Shown here piece after piece: positions 21,480 through 31,804 of a stretch of 64,000 nt of DNA. Position 1 is the first letter of the stretch. Every line of letters starts with the position of its first letter. The notes beneath the pieces were generated by a model. That model was not told where the DNA came from. It saw only the letters and a program-made list of their open reading frames with translations, and did no database searches. This DNA comes from Raffaelea ambrosiae (taxonomy: Eukaryota > Ascomycota > Sordariomycetes > Ophiostomatales > Ophiostomataceae), in the NCBI GenBank assembly GCA_002778195.1, contig PCDI01000016.1, positions 158,332 through 222,331 of the forward strand. Reading direction: 5' to 3'. A program made the translations under genes and the position numbers.

Positions 21480-22818
21480 CTAAGCCACCGCCGGCTGCTG
21501 CTGCTGCCCCTCGACAGACGACGAAGACGGAGCCGGAACCGTGGTCGGGGCCACCTCGACATGAGGGGCCGACCCGGCCACCGGCTGGCCCGTGACATGG
21601 TCCAGGAGGATGTCGCCCTGCACAGTCACCTCGCGGTTCTGGATGCGGCGCATGAGGCCAACAAAGGCCGACTTGTGGAAGCGCTCGCTCGGGTGGGAGT
21701 CGAGCGTGTTGACAATCTGCTCGGCCGTGCGGGCGAGGTCGTCCTGCTCCGAGCGAGGCGGAATCTTCTCTTGCACCTCTTCGGCGGCAGCAGTAGCGGT
21801 CTCGGCAACCCCAGCGGTGCCGCCGCTTTCTTCGAGCTTCTGAGCTTCGAGCTCGTCGGCCATGGCTTCCATGATAGCTTGCGTATCTTCGCGCTCCGAG
21901 GCGGTCGGCCCATGCCGGGACATCCAGTCATGCATTTCGTCCTGAAACTCCATTTCCGATTCGTAATGGGCAAAGAGGGCATCGATTTCCGCCTCGTCGT
22001 ACTTGCCCGCGGCGCTAGCGGTGGCCATCGGTCTAGCAGCATTAGTAGTGGCTGCAGTCATGACCGGTGGAGCGGCCATGGCCTGGAATCCGGACTGGGG
22101 AGCAAATCCACCGGCCATCATCGGGGTGTAGCCGCGGCCGTACATGCTGTTCATGGGAAACTGCTGTTGTTGCATCATGGCGTGCCGGGCCGCCATGTTC
22201 ATGGCCGGGCCTCCATGCATGGCGACCGGAGCAGCCGGAGCAGCTCCTCCGTTGTTCTGCTGACGCATAGCGGCATTGAACTCGCTGGCCCAGTTGTTGC
22301 CTTGAGCCATGGCAGCCTGCGGATGAACCGGGCCCATCTGGCTCATAGCCGGATGAACGGCTGGGCCGGCCGGGCCGGCGTGATGCATGCCGGGATGGGG
22401 TCCCATCCCCTGGAAGACCGGAGGCCCATTAAGATCCATAGGCATCTCCAGATTGACAGGGGGTCCATTGAGGAAGGCCTGGACTTCAGCGTCATGGCCG
22501 GGACCAGCCGGTCTGGAGCGGAAGCTCTATAGATCGGAGGTTAGTGAGAGAAGAAAAAATAAAACCGCGGGTCTTACACGAGAAAACACGAAAAGACACG
22601 AAAAAAAGTTGAACTAGAAAAAAAAATCCAGTGCAAAACAACAACACCAGAACCAGAGAACACAACAAAACAGAACGCGGAGAATCGATCAAACCTACCT
22701 CGGCACCAGTACGGCTCGGACCAGCCACGGTACGATCCTGGTGAAGAGAAGTGTCTCGATTGACGTGCTCACTAAAGCTCTTCAGAGCGGTCGACGGACC
22801 GCAGAGGTTGTCGGCCAT
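21480..22818 (-). CDS. PEX20: Peroxin PEX20, PTS2 co-receptor
   Basis: PEX20 acts with PEX7 to bring PTS2 proteins to the peroxisomal docking complex and is recycled by ubiquitination. Exons 22818-22699 and 22526-21480 (donor GTAGGT, acceptor CTATAG) give 388 residues. The N-terminus MADNLCGPSTALKSF carries the conserved Cys (Cys6) used for mono-ubiquitination in this family and in PEX5. NNWASEFNAAM contains the WxxxF motif that binds PEX14/PEX13. The middle is Met/Ala/Gly/Gln-rich. KYDEAEIDALFAHYESEME is followed by acidic helices. Near the C-terminus are SERFHKSAFVGLMRR and NREVTVQGD, which match the PEX20 C-terminal block thought to contact PEX7. It is divergent from SEC13, with about 1.3 kb between the starts. 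The in-frame extension beyond its stop is described separately. Confidence 0.85.
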
Positions 22819-24118
22819 GATTGACCGTGCTGTTTTAATTTTTGGGTCTGTTTTTCTATACTCTCTCGCGTCTCGCGTTCAAGCAGATTGAGGTGTAGAA
22901 AAGAAGGACTGTTCTTGAATGTTTCTTTTTGTCTGGTTCTTCAAGGACGATGAAGATGATGAGGAAGAAAAAGATTGACGAGACGGTCTTGTAAGAAAGT
23001 CAAGAGAGAAGGAGGATGACTAGAGGTGGTAAAGAAGGAAGAGAGGTAGGAGGAGGTAGTAGGTAGAGAGGGAGAGAAAGAGAAGAGGCAGGGGTAGCTA
23101 AGGAAAACAAGAAAAATAAACGGGCCGAGGTATCTGGGCGAAGACGGAGAAGCTCCCCTATAACAATACTATACACGGGGGTCAATGGAAGGGGGTCAGT
23201 CCAAACACGTCACTCCCAACAGAATGTCTGTTGCCAGGTAGTCCTTTGTGACACAAGGAGCAAAATAATGACAGCGAGAATAAAAAGCAGATAAAAAATT
23301 CAAAACAATCCAAAATATAGTCGCTTCAATACGTGACGACAATTGCTCTGGGCCTCTACCAACACCACTTGTGAGCTGTGGGGGAAGGAAGAATGCCGGG
23401 GAAAGCCTTCCTTGTCAGAAATAGAGAAAATAAGAGTTAGCGAATAGAAAAGAACACCATAGGCAGAATTGGGGCAGGCCAGGCGGGCCACGGTTGGGCT
23501 TATAAAGCTCGCCACCACTCCATTCCTTTTCTTTTTTTTTGCCCACACTGGGAAAAGTTCCCTCTCACGCCGTCCATGGTGTGCTGCCCCTCAATGGGCT
23601 TGCTTGTGACAGTGCCACTCCCCCCCTCTCCTACTGTGCCACACGAGATGTGGCGTCGCTCCACTTTTCTGGAACGGGACCCACAGTACGAGTAGAGCTG
23701 CTCCCTTCCCATTGAAGCAGGGACGCTCCCATTGCGGGGTCCGGAATTTGTGTTTGTCCTTTTTGCTTGGGGGGGAAGGGAGCTACGAGCAGGGAGTAAC
23801 TAGTTAGTGCGAAGAGAGCGCGTACAAGGGAGGGCCCCCTTTGGCCATTGGCAACTGAGGTCACGTATACCGAACTGAAGGGGAAGGAACGACCGACTAC
23901 GAACAGCAACGACGAGCTCACGAATAAAAAAAGGAAAGAGCGACCCTCACCTTGGCGTTTCCTTTTTCGGTGTTTCTTTTCTTTCATTTTGTTTCTTTCA
24001 CGGCGGCGGCGACGACTATATAGTTGTTTTTTTTTGGCCGGCGTGCATATATCTCTTGTTTTTTTTTTTTTTTTTTTTTCTTTGTTTCTCCCCGTCCCTT
24101 TCGTCGCACATCATCGCC
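22819..24118. other. Divergent promoter region between PEX20 and SEC13
   Basis: No gene-like frame. Holds promoters and leaders of both genes. A T21 tract at 24059-24079 sits 40 nt before the SEC13 start codon. Confidence 0.6.
24059..24079. repeat. T21 homopolymer
   Basis: Run of 21 T in the SEC13 leader. Confidence 0.8.
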
Positions 24119-25354
24119 ATGGTAGGTACAGGCAGAAACAAGAAGGCAGAGAGCCCAGGATGTGGATGGTCACTTCGATGGAACAGGACAAAAGTACAAC
24201 ACACTGATCCCCCAAATAGGCAAGACCGGCCCCCAACGTCAACCATGACGGCATGATCCATGATGTCGCGCTCGACTACTACGGCCGCCGAATGGCCACC
24301 TGCTCGTCCGACCGCAAGATTAAGATTTTCGAGATTGAGGGCGAGACCCAGAGATTAGTTGAGACATTGAAGGGGTAAGCGAGGGACTCGACCAGAGCAG
24401 AGAGAGAGAAGAGAGGAAAGAAAGACGGGGAGAGCACATGGGAAGAAGAAGAAATAAGGGGGAGGAAACCATGGGGCAGGGAGGGGGGGGGTTGCACATG
24501 TTATACGGCTGCATGGCTAACGCTGCAAAAAATAAACCTGTAGACACGAAGCCGCCGTCTGGTCCATCTCGTGGGCCCATCCCAAGTACGGCGCCATCCT
24601 AGCGTCCGCCAGCTACGACGGCAAGGTTTTCATCTGGCGCGAGCAGGCCGGCACCTGGCAGCGCCTGTTCGACTTTGCCCTGCACAAGGCGTCGGTCAAC
24701 CTGGTCGCCTGGTCCCCGCACGAGGCCGGCTGCCTGCTGGCCTGCGCCTCGTCCGACGGCACCGTCAGCGTCTTGGAGTTCAAGGACAACAGCTTTGAGC
24801 ACATCACGTTCCAGGCGCATGGCGGCCTCGGCGTCAACGGCGTGTCCTGGGCGCCGGCCACGTCGGCTGGCAGCCTGATCTCGAGCAATCCCCGGGGCGG
24901 TTCGGGGGCTGGGGGCACAACTGCCGCCGCCGCCAACCGGCGGCTGGTCACGGGCGGGAGCGACAACTTGCTGCGGATCTGGTCGTTTGATCCGACCTCG
25001 GGGACGTATGTGGCCGAGGGCGAGCCGCTGCAGGGCCACAGCGACTGGGTGCGCGACGTGGCGTGGAGCCCGACGGTTCTGCAAAAGTCCTACATTGCCA
25101 GCGCGAGCCAGGACAAGACGGTGCGGATCTGGACGGCCGAGTCGGCGAGCTCGTCGACGACGACGACGGCTGCGGTACCGTCGCCTCCCTCGGTGTGGTC
25201 GTCCAAGGTGCTCGAGTTTGACGCGCCGGTGTGGCGGGTGAACTGGAGCCTGAGCGGCAACGTGCTGGCAGTGAGCACGGCCAACAACAAGATTACCATG
25301 TGGAAGGAGAACCTCAAGGGCGAGTGGGAGTGTGTCAAAACGATGGGCCAGTAG
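24119..25354 (+). CDS. SEC13: SEC13, COPII coat and nuclear pore WD40 protein
   Basis: SEC13 pairs with SEC31 in the outer COPII cage, with Nup145C/Nup84 in the nuclear pore, and with the SEACAT complex. Exons are 24119-24121 (only the ATG), 24220-24374 and 24544-25354. They join to 322 residues, the usual length for an open six-bladed propeller plus an insert. The sequence starts MARPAPNVNHDGMIHD, then DYYGRRMATCSSDRKIKIFEI, HEAAVWSISWAHPKYG, LASASYDGKVFIW, NLVAWSPHEAGCLLACASSDG, VNGVSWAP, a Gly/Ala-rich loop (about 165-185), LVTGGSDNLLRIW, HSDWVRDVAWSP, IASASQDKTVRIW, VWRVNWSLSGNVLAVS and ITMWKE. The second intron joins LKG and HEAAVW. The N-terminal residues before MIHD are expected in this family, which supports the tiny first exon (donor GTAGGT directly after ATG, acceptor AAATAG). 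Confidence 0.93.
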
Positions 25355-26078
25355 GATACTTCAGATTATGAAGGGAGAGAGAGAGAGAGAGAGGTAGCAA
25401 GCAAGAAGATAGCTCAGAGTGAGTGTAGTACTGTTTTTTTTTGTGTGTGTTTTGTTTGGTGATGATACGAAGAGCCAAAGAGAGCCAAAGAGAGCCAAAG
25501 AGAGCCAAAGAGAGTCAAAGAGGGATGCTGGTTAGACAAAAAACGAAGACGAAGAAAGCGAGGAGAAACGAGGCGAGGCGAAGAGAAGCAAGCTGAAGGA
25601 GAAAGTGGCATCGTGTATGTGCTGGGCGTGTTCTTAGCTGTGGTTTGTTTGTCGTTATACAATGGCGTTCCAGGGTTCCAAATGCGTCCCTTCCACATCC
25701 TCATCAAACACGTTCGAGTTGTGCTCGTGGCTTTTGTCATGATTGAAACGTGTCTCTGCCTTCTCACACGTTGTGATATCATTGGAGCAGGTTTGGGTCT
25801 CTGAAAATGAATTACGTACAGCATATCCCCTTGCCTGTCTGTACTTTGTATCTGGTTGATAAAACATGACCCCAGAAGAAGCTCCCAGAAGCTCGGAAAA
25901 GAGAAAGAAGAAGAAGAAGAAAACGTACACCGCCGACTACATTATAAAGTCTTTACATAGGGAACACGCTTCTCCTGGGACCGTACAGTTTTGTTCCTTC
26001 CTCCCTTTTTTGGCATCATTAAAAACGTTTTGCTCATTATATCGTAAGAAATACACCACCCAGACTCAGCCTTTTTGC
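25355..26078. other. Convergent intergenic region, 3' UTRs
   Basis: Between the stops of SEC13 and the sorbosone-dehydrogenase-like gene. Contains a GA run (about 25377-25394) and the 10-bp repeat at 25471. No gene seen. Confidence 0.6.
25471..25520. repeat. 10-bp tandem repeat, 5 copies (AGAGCCAAAG)
   Basis: Four exact copies plus a fifth with one change, in the 3' region of SEC13. Confidence 0.9.
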
Positions 26079-27694
26079 CTAGGCGGCAATGACCATGATG
26101 CCACCAACAAAGCTGAGGGCCAGGGCCATATAAGCCAGCCAAAGTTGCCCATCAGTTGGACGGCTTCTAGCCGAACGGATGGCAATGTTGGCCATGCTCG
26201 AGGATGTCGATGTCACAAGCGTGCCCGAGCTGGACGCGGTGCTTCCCCCGCCGCCGCCCAGGGCGGTCATCTCTGCTTTCTTGAGCACGTAGACTTCGCC
26301 TGTTGAGTCCGAGCTCATAAAGATGCGGCCTTGCTGGTCAATGGCAATGCCGACAGGCCGGAAACAGTCTCCAGGACACGAGGACAGGTCGGCATTCGAT
26401 AGAACGTTCCTGGCGGCTTCTGTGCTGTCTGCCGTATCGACGGGCTCGCCATTGGCAAAGGGCACAACGGACAGACTGTAGCCTACAGGATCGGCACGAT
26501 TCCAACTGCCGTGGAAGCTGATGTACGCTTCATTACCATCGGGTGTAAAGACAATGTCCAGAGGTGCAGTATGGGCCTGGAAAGTAAGACGTGGAGCGAC
26601 GTAGTCCTGGGCACAGGTAGTGTCGTTCAACGTCGAATTGGGGTTCAAAGCGAACTGGCTGCCCACGGTCATGTTGCCTGCATCGGGAATGTCAGAGCCC
26701 CAGAGAGCAAAGCAGTTGGGGTAGCCATAGTTGTCGCCGATGTGGGAGGACGAGCTGGCCGTGTCATTGATGAGGCCGTGGAAGTTGAGCTCCTCGCCAG
26801 GATCGTCTTCGTGGATGTCCTCGCCCTGCCGCTGGATCTGGTCGGCCGAGTTCTCGACGCTGTAGAGAGCGCCCGTGGTTGGGTGCTCGGCTATGCCCAC
26901 GGAGTTGCGCAGGCCCCAGCCGACCAGCGTGCCGCCGGACGTGTAGTCATAGGGCATCTGGGCCGAGTTGACGGAGCCGATGTCAAACGCCTTGATCTGG
27001 GAGCGGCCCGAGCTGATCTCGGTGGTCGCCATGTCCATGTTCTCCGCGCTTCCACGGGAGACGAGCAGCGTGGTCGTGTTGGCCGCCGACGACCGCGACA
27101 CCAAGAGCGTGCGCGTGGAATGGTCCGAGTTGCTCATGTTGGTCACAAGCTGGGTAGACTGGGAGCCCACCTTGCCGGTACTGGAGTCGTACGACCAGGA
27201 GTAGGCCGTGCTGGGAGACGACGCATACAGCGTCTTGCCGTCCGCAGAGAGGGCAATGCCATGGTTGAGCTGTATGTAGGTCAGCAGAAGATCACATTGA
27301 ATCAAGAGACTGGGCATGGATGTCTTACATCGGGAAAGTCAAGAAGCGTCTGGCTGTTGGTCACGACAAGACAGGTGCTACCGTGGTCATCAAAGGTGAT
27401 GCGCTGTATGCCTGTGCCGGACTGGACAACCAACAGGGCGCCGGCATCGTCAAACAGAATAGAACGCGGCGTCTTGAGCCCGGTCACGACCAGTTGAGCC
27501 ACATACCCGCCGGCAACCACGGGGGTCTTATACGAAGGCCGCAAGACTGTAGGGCACGCGGTGGCAGACGAGGTTGTCCCAGTGGTCGATACTGAAGCCG
27601 AGGATGTAGACTGGGCGTTTACCTGGCTCGAGAGAAGTAGCCATAGCGATGCAAGGAACATCATAAGGGATGATAGCTTTGCCATTGGGGACAT
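26079..27694 (-). CDS. Secreted, probably GPI-anchored sorbosone-dehydrogenase-like beta-propeller protein
   Basis: Exons 27694-27329 and 27269-26079 (donor GTAAGA, acceptor ATACAG) give 518 residues. The N-terminus MSPMAKLSSLMMFLASLWLLL to SQVNAQ is a signal peptide, followed by a Ser/Thr linker. The body has the blade signatures of the soluble quinoprotein glucose/sorbosone dehydrogenase fold: LKTPRSILFDDAGALLVVQSG, LNHGIALSADGKTLYASSPS, GWGLRNSVGIAEHPTTGALYSVENSADQ, ELNFHGLI, GDNYGYPNCFALW, HTAPLDIVFTPDGNEAYISFHGSWNR and CFRPVGIAIDQQGRIFMSS. The C-terminus has a Ser-rich stretch and a hydrophobic tail (LAYMALALSFVGGIMVIAA), as in GPI-anchored proteins. The family includes PQQ-dependent sugar oxidoreductases (AA12-like). 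The exact substrate and cofactor cannot be read from sequence. The start used is the first ATG, and MAKL at 27685 is an alternative. Confidence 0.82.
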
Positions 27695-28280
27695 GTGGGG
27701 GTGGTGCGGGTTGTCCTGCGAGGATTGGATCCGGGATGGGTCCAGGAGGGGAGATAAGGACAAGGTCGGCACCGGCGTGAGGCTTTTGAGGGAGCCTTGC
27801 GATAGTGCGCGCGAGGTGTGTATATGTGTAAGAGCGGGACGACCTAGCTGGGCCCGTACTTGCCCCCCTTTACAGACGAATCGCTAGAGAAGAAAGAGGT
27901 GTGACGGTGGAGAAAAAAAGCGATGGAGATTTAGTCGGAGACAAGGAGTGACGGCCTGGGCTTGTTGTCTCTCGTATCTTGGTCTGTTGGTCCGTTGGCG
28001 TTTTAGTCGTTTTGGAGAGATCTCGTAGATATGACGAGTGTATTGCCAACACGAGAGGACAGAGTGACGAACAAAGGGAAGAACAGAGATAACAGAGTAA
28101 ACAACGAGCGTTGGAGGCCTGCCGTGGGAGCTGCGTGGACTACGTCAAGTAGTCGGAGACGCATGCATGGATCGGCAGATCTAGTGAAGGAGAATCACAA
28201 CAAACAGGGAGAACAGGATAGCAGAAACCAGAATGGAGGGCACAGACGCAGAGAGGGGGGGAAATGCTCAAACAGAAACG

Positions 28281-28310
28281 ACCACCACAGACCACCACAG
28301 ACCACCACAG
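28281..28310. repeat. 10-bp tandem repeat, 3 copies (ACCACCACAG)
   Basis: Three exact copies in non-coding DNA. Confidence 0.9.
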
Positions 28311-29073
28311 ACAAACCCAGGGACACCCAAGGACACACCCACCCACTACCTTCCTCAACGGGCTCTTACTGCTACCAAAACATGTACGGTTTGTGCGTAA
28401 ATTCTGCGGCGGATCGCTCCTGCCTTGTGCTGTTTGTGTTTGGGCCCGAGGGGATTCGTAATCGCTTGCAACGGCGCCCCTTCTCAGCCTCTTTCCGGAA
28501 CCTAGGACAGGCAGGAGGGGTCGCTCCTTCCTTCTTGTCAAAAAGTTTATGTGGATGCGGAGCCAACGACGAGACAGAATTTCATGCATGGCTGGCCGGA
28601 TGAGAGAGACCGTTGCTACCACCAAATCACCGAACGTTCCTCGGCCATTGTCCTTGTCCAAGTCCGGCAAGCATACCCTACGCTGGAGACAGTTGCATCC
28701 TCACAGCTCACAGATAGCCGTAGATGCGTTTTTTTGCCAAGACGGAGCCAAGGCCAAGTCTTTCTGAAACGGCAACCCTCTGACCCGACCCCTCCTCTCT
28801 AACGGGATACGCCCAGCGAAATTTCAGCCTGCCCAGAAAAGAGCTTGCGTCAGGGGGTGTGCGACTGGCAGACGACAAGAGCAGAGAGCAGTTAGTGATC
28901 ATGAAAAATGCATGACAAATGAGGTCTGGGGAACGGCAGAGACAAAGCGACGATGACATAGCAGTGTCTGGCAACAAAAGAAGCTAGCATCAAAGGAAGC
29001 GGATTATGAGCAGACAAATAAAAGAGAAGCATAAACCAATTAAAGGACACCCAAACAATAACGGAAAAGAAAA

Positions 29074-29103
29074 GATCAAATAGGATCAAATAGGATCAAA
29101 TAG
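29074..29103. repeat. 10-bp tandem repeat, 3 copies (GATCAAATAG)
   Basis: Three exact copies just 3' of the small putative gene ending at 29140. Confidence 0.9.
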
Positions 29104-29139
29104 AACAAAACCCGAACGCCCCCCAACGATTCACAACAA

Positions 29140-29503
29140 TCAACTGGTGTAAGTCACCGGAGCGGCGGGCATCTGTCTGTTTCTTGCCCTGGCCTGGGTG
29201 ACAGTCTTCTGCAAGATAGTCGCAGTGATGTCACTGTCCGTTTCGATCATCGGGGCACTGGAGACTGGCCTCCCAAACGAGACATACACGGAGTAGAGCA
29301 ACTCGGGCCGCGGCCTAGTTGACTGGTAAACGGGTTCCGGGGATGCAACATCAATCTACACGAGACCATTCAAGCGTTGTCACCCGTCAACACAGAACCG
29401 CAAGCAAACACCCCCCCCTTGCTTTAGCAAAACCCATGTATTTCGATCGCATTGGTCGTGCCGTGTTCGCCCTATCTGAAAACAACAAATGTATACTAAC
29501 CAT
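29140..29503 (-). CDS. Putative two-exon small protein (72 residues), function unknown
   Basis: The block 29355-29140 on the minus strand reads IDVASPEPVYQSTRPRPELL, then a segment with YSVYVSFGRPVSSAPMIETD, then DITATILQKTVTQARARN, ending in Ser and TGA. It has the balanced composition of a real protein, and a TAG acceptor directly precedes it. Upstream, an ATG at 29503-29501 is followed at once by a GTTAGT donor. Joining them in phase 0 gives a 72-residue protein with a start-codon-only first exon, as in SEC13. The intron would be 145 nt. It could instead be a 3' exon of a longer, unrecognised transcript. It is not part of the WHI2-like gene, whose frame ends at 29817. No family recognised. 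Confidence 0.4.
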
Positions 29504-29816
29504 GATTCAAGAAACACACACACACACACAAAAGGCAAAGACAAAAAAAAAACAAAAAAAAAGAGATATTTAGAAGCAAACATAAAAAAGATGGCCAAAA
29601 GAAAAGAACCGAAGACATGATGCGGCGGACGATGACAATAGCAATGGTGATGATGATCAAAGGGGATTCCGGACTGGCTTTCGATATGTATCGCCAGTCT
29701 GAAAGAAAGGTGCAGATGAAAAATCAAAGGGGATTGGGCGGGTGATGGGGTATTAAATGAACAACTTCCCTCTCTCCACAAACACTGTCTTCCTCCTCAC
29801 AAGAACACACACCACA
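29504..29816. other. Short gap between the WHI2-like gene and the small putative gene
   Basis: A/T-rich, with CA and A tracts. It should hold the WHI2-like 3' UTR and the promoter of the small gene, if that gene is real. Confidence 0.5.
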
Positions 29817-31804
29817 TCAGCGCAGCCCAATGACACTCATCTCCAGCGTCCACACCCGCCGGATCCACACCTTGAGCTTGCCGTCCACGCCGTCCACGTT
29901 CTCCAGCTCCACACCCTCCCACCAGCACCGCCGTGCCGGCTTGCGCCAGAAAAGCAGCAGCTTCTGCGCCATACCCACCGCATTGCTGCTCATCTCGTTG
30001 CCGCGGATGTCTGACCGCAACCGCGCCAGCGCCAGGCTGCAGACAACCGCCTTGTTCGGCTCCCCCGCCCGGTGGCCCCAGGCATCGTCGTGGTTGAAGC
30101 CACCCGCGGTGAGCATCTCGATAAGGTGGGCTTCCGTAGTGCCCGGCTCATCGCTCCGCTTCAGACCCGAAAAGATGCCGTTCTGCTGCAACAAGGCCCG
30201 TGCAGCCGCCCGCTTGACCTCGATCATCTCGGCCTGTTGCATACCCGCCTTGGGCGGTATGGCGTAAAAGTCCAGATCTTCTCGCAGCACAATGATGCCG
30301 GCTCGCTTGGACGAGTCGTCCTTGGCCATCGGGTCGATCGGACCAACGTCACCGTCCTGGCTCTCGCTAGCGGCCGTCTCGGCGGGAATGGACTGTGCCA
30401 CGTTACGGAAGAAGTCCAGCATGTATTGGAGAGACGCTGGGTCGTACTGTTTCGCAAAAGAGCCGAGTTAGCTTCAGGGCGAATCGTTTCTACTCGCACA
30501 TGATTGCACGCTTGCTACACAAAAAACGGGAAGACGTACATCGACCTGGATAGCATCATTTTCTCCGAAGCCACCGCCCATGTGCCCCTCTGGAAAGAGC
30601 CCATTGGGGAAGAGCGACAGCAGGACAAATTCGGGGAGGGTCAGCAGTTCGTCTCTAGAGAGCACAAACCGCGTTCCCCGAAGGTCCATCGCAATGGTCT
30701 CGTCGATTACATCGGCTAGAATTGTCTGTCAGCTGAAAATAGATCTTCGTAATTGTTCTTCCGTCGCCATCTTACCGGTAAGGTTGTTGTATTGTGGCCC
30801 TCCTTGTTGCACCTGGGTAATGATGCTGGAGGCACCTCCGGCGGCCGCCATCAGGAATGTGAAGGATTGGAGGGGACTGGGACCCTCCGAGTATGCAGGT
30901 GGCGGTTCGCCTTCGTCGGCCTTGGAAGATTCGCCCTTACGATCCGGGTCCGGCGGAAGCGCGCGCTTGGTCTCGTCCTGTAGGGAGGAAGAGGGGGTTG
31001 CAGATGAGGAAGCTTGGGCTGCCTGTTGGCTCGAGCCGGGTATAGGCTGTTCGTAGGCAGGTGCGTTGGATGAGGAGGCAGAAGCAGCAGCAACAGAGTC
31101 AAAGAGCGAGCTGAACGGGGGTGGTTGGGATGACCCCGGAGTTGGTGGAGGCGGAAGAGGCGAATGGCGGCGTTGTTGGTCGTTATCGTTGTCGGTCGAG
31201 GCGAGCCTGGATCGTCTTGCGGCCTGTTCGAGATATTGTGGCGGCGGGTTTTGGGAGCCGGAGGGCTGGCCGCGGCCTTGGTCTGACGATTCTATCTGTC
31301 CTAGATCCAGCCGTTCCAGCTGTTCCACTTCTATTTCGTCGTTGTCGTTGCTGTCGTCGTGGACCTCCCCAACAGCCCGGGCGTTGGTGCTTGGACGCCT
31401 GTCTTGGCCGGCAGACGCGCAGGCAAGCGGCTTCTCGGACAAAGGTCTAGCAGCAGCAGCAGCGTTGAAGACGGCGTCTTCGTGCGTGTAGGCCTCGACG
31501 GACAGCGGCGGCCCGGTGGTGTTGCTGGATCGCTGCGAGTCGGACACGGTGAATGGATGGGAGGAGGACGCGAGGGGGACGAGATCGCTCGGCTGACGGT
31601 TGGAACACAGCGTAACGCTGAAAGAAGACCGTACAATTCAAAAGGAAAGATGTCGGCTCTCCTTGAATCGCGTTGTCTTGTGGTCTTGAAAAGGGGGAAG
31701 AAGGCGCGCTGGCGAAGCCTCGGCTGGGCAAACAGGCGGTGGAGGACTGCTCGAAAGACGATCGATATCGCGCAAAACAGCTATGTCTTCTTTTACCCGC
31801 TCAT
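29817..31804 (-). CDS. WHI2-like BTB/POZ-fold stress-response protein
   Basis: Clear exons on the minus strand end at 30776, then run 30715-30540 and 30446-29817. The N-terminal third is disordered, rich in Pro, Ser, Ala and Gln. The core, FTFLMAAAGGASSIITQVQQG, then ADVIDETIAMDLRGTRFVLS, LPEFVLLSLFPNGLF and YDPASLQYMLDFFRN, matches the BTB-like domain of yeast Whi2 and KCTD-type proteins. The C-terminal part (IIVLREDLDFYAIP, NGIFSGLKRSDEPGT, GGFNHDDAWGHR, RRCWWEGVELENVDGV, WIRRVWTLEMSVIG) is typical of the filamentous-fungal form. Yeast Whi2 works with Psr1/Psr2 phosphatases in the general stress response and in TORC1 and Ras control. The start is uncertain. The first clear exon has no in-frame ATG, only an acceptor (CTTTCAG before 31617). 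An 8-nt exon ATGAGCGG at 31804-31797 with a weak GTAAAA donor would join in phase and give 551 residues. Confidence 0.72.

Larger units (their letters stand above)
27695..29139. other. Intergenic region, no supported gene
   Basis: Promoter side of the sorbosone-dehydrogenase-like gene and 3' side of the small putative gene at 29140. Contains two 10-bp triplicated repeats (28281 and 29074). No gene-like frame. Confidence 0.55.

Noticed and set aside
21480..21600. Possible intron removing the PEX20 stop codon (acceptor-like GCTTAG)
   Set aside because: No GTRNGT-type donor or branch site was found at intron distance upstream without deleting conserved PEX20 sequence.
20817..22532. Plus-strand 571-codon frame opposite PEX20 and its tail
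   Set aside because: The opposite strand encodes a recognisable PEX20. This frame has antisense-type composition and no motif.
26511..27497. Plus-strand 328-codon frame opposite the sorbosone-dehydrogenase-like gene
   Set aside because: Spans that gene's intron and has shadow-like Arg/Val/Gly composition.
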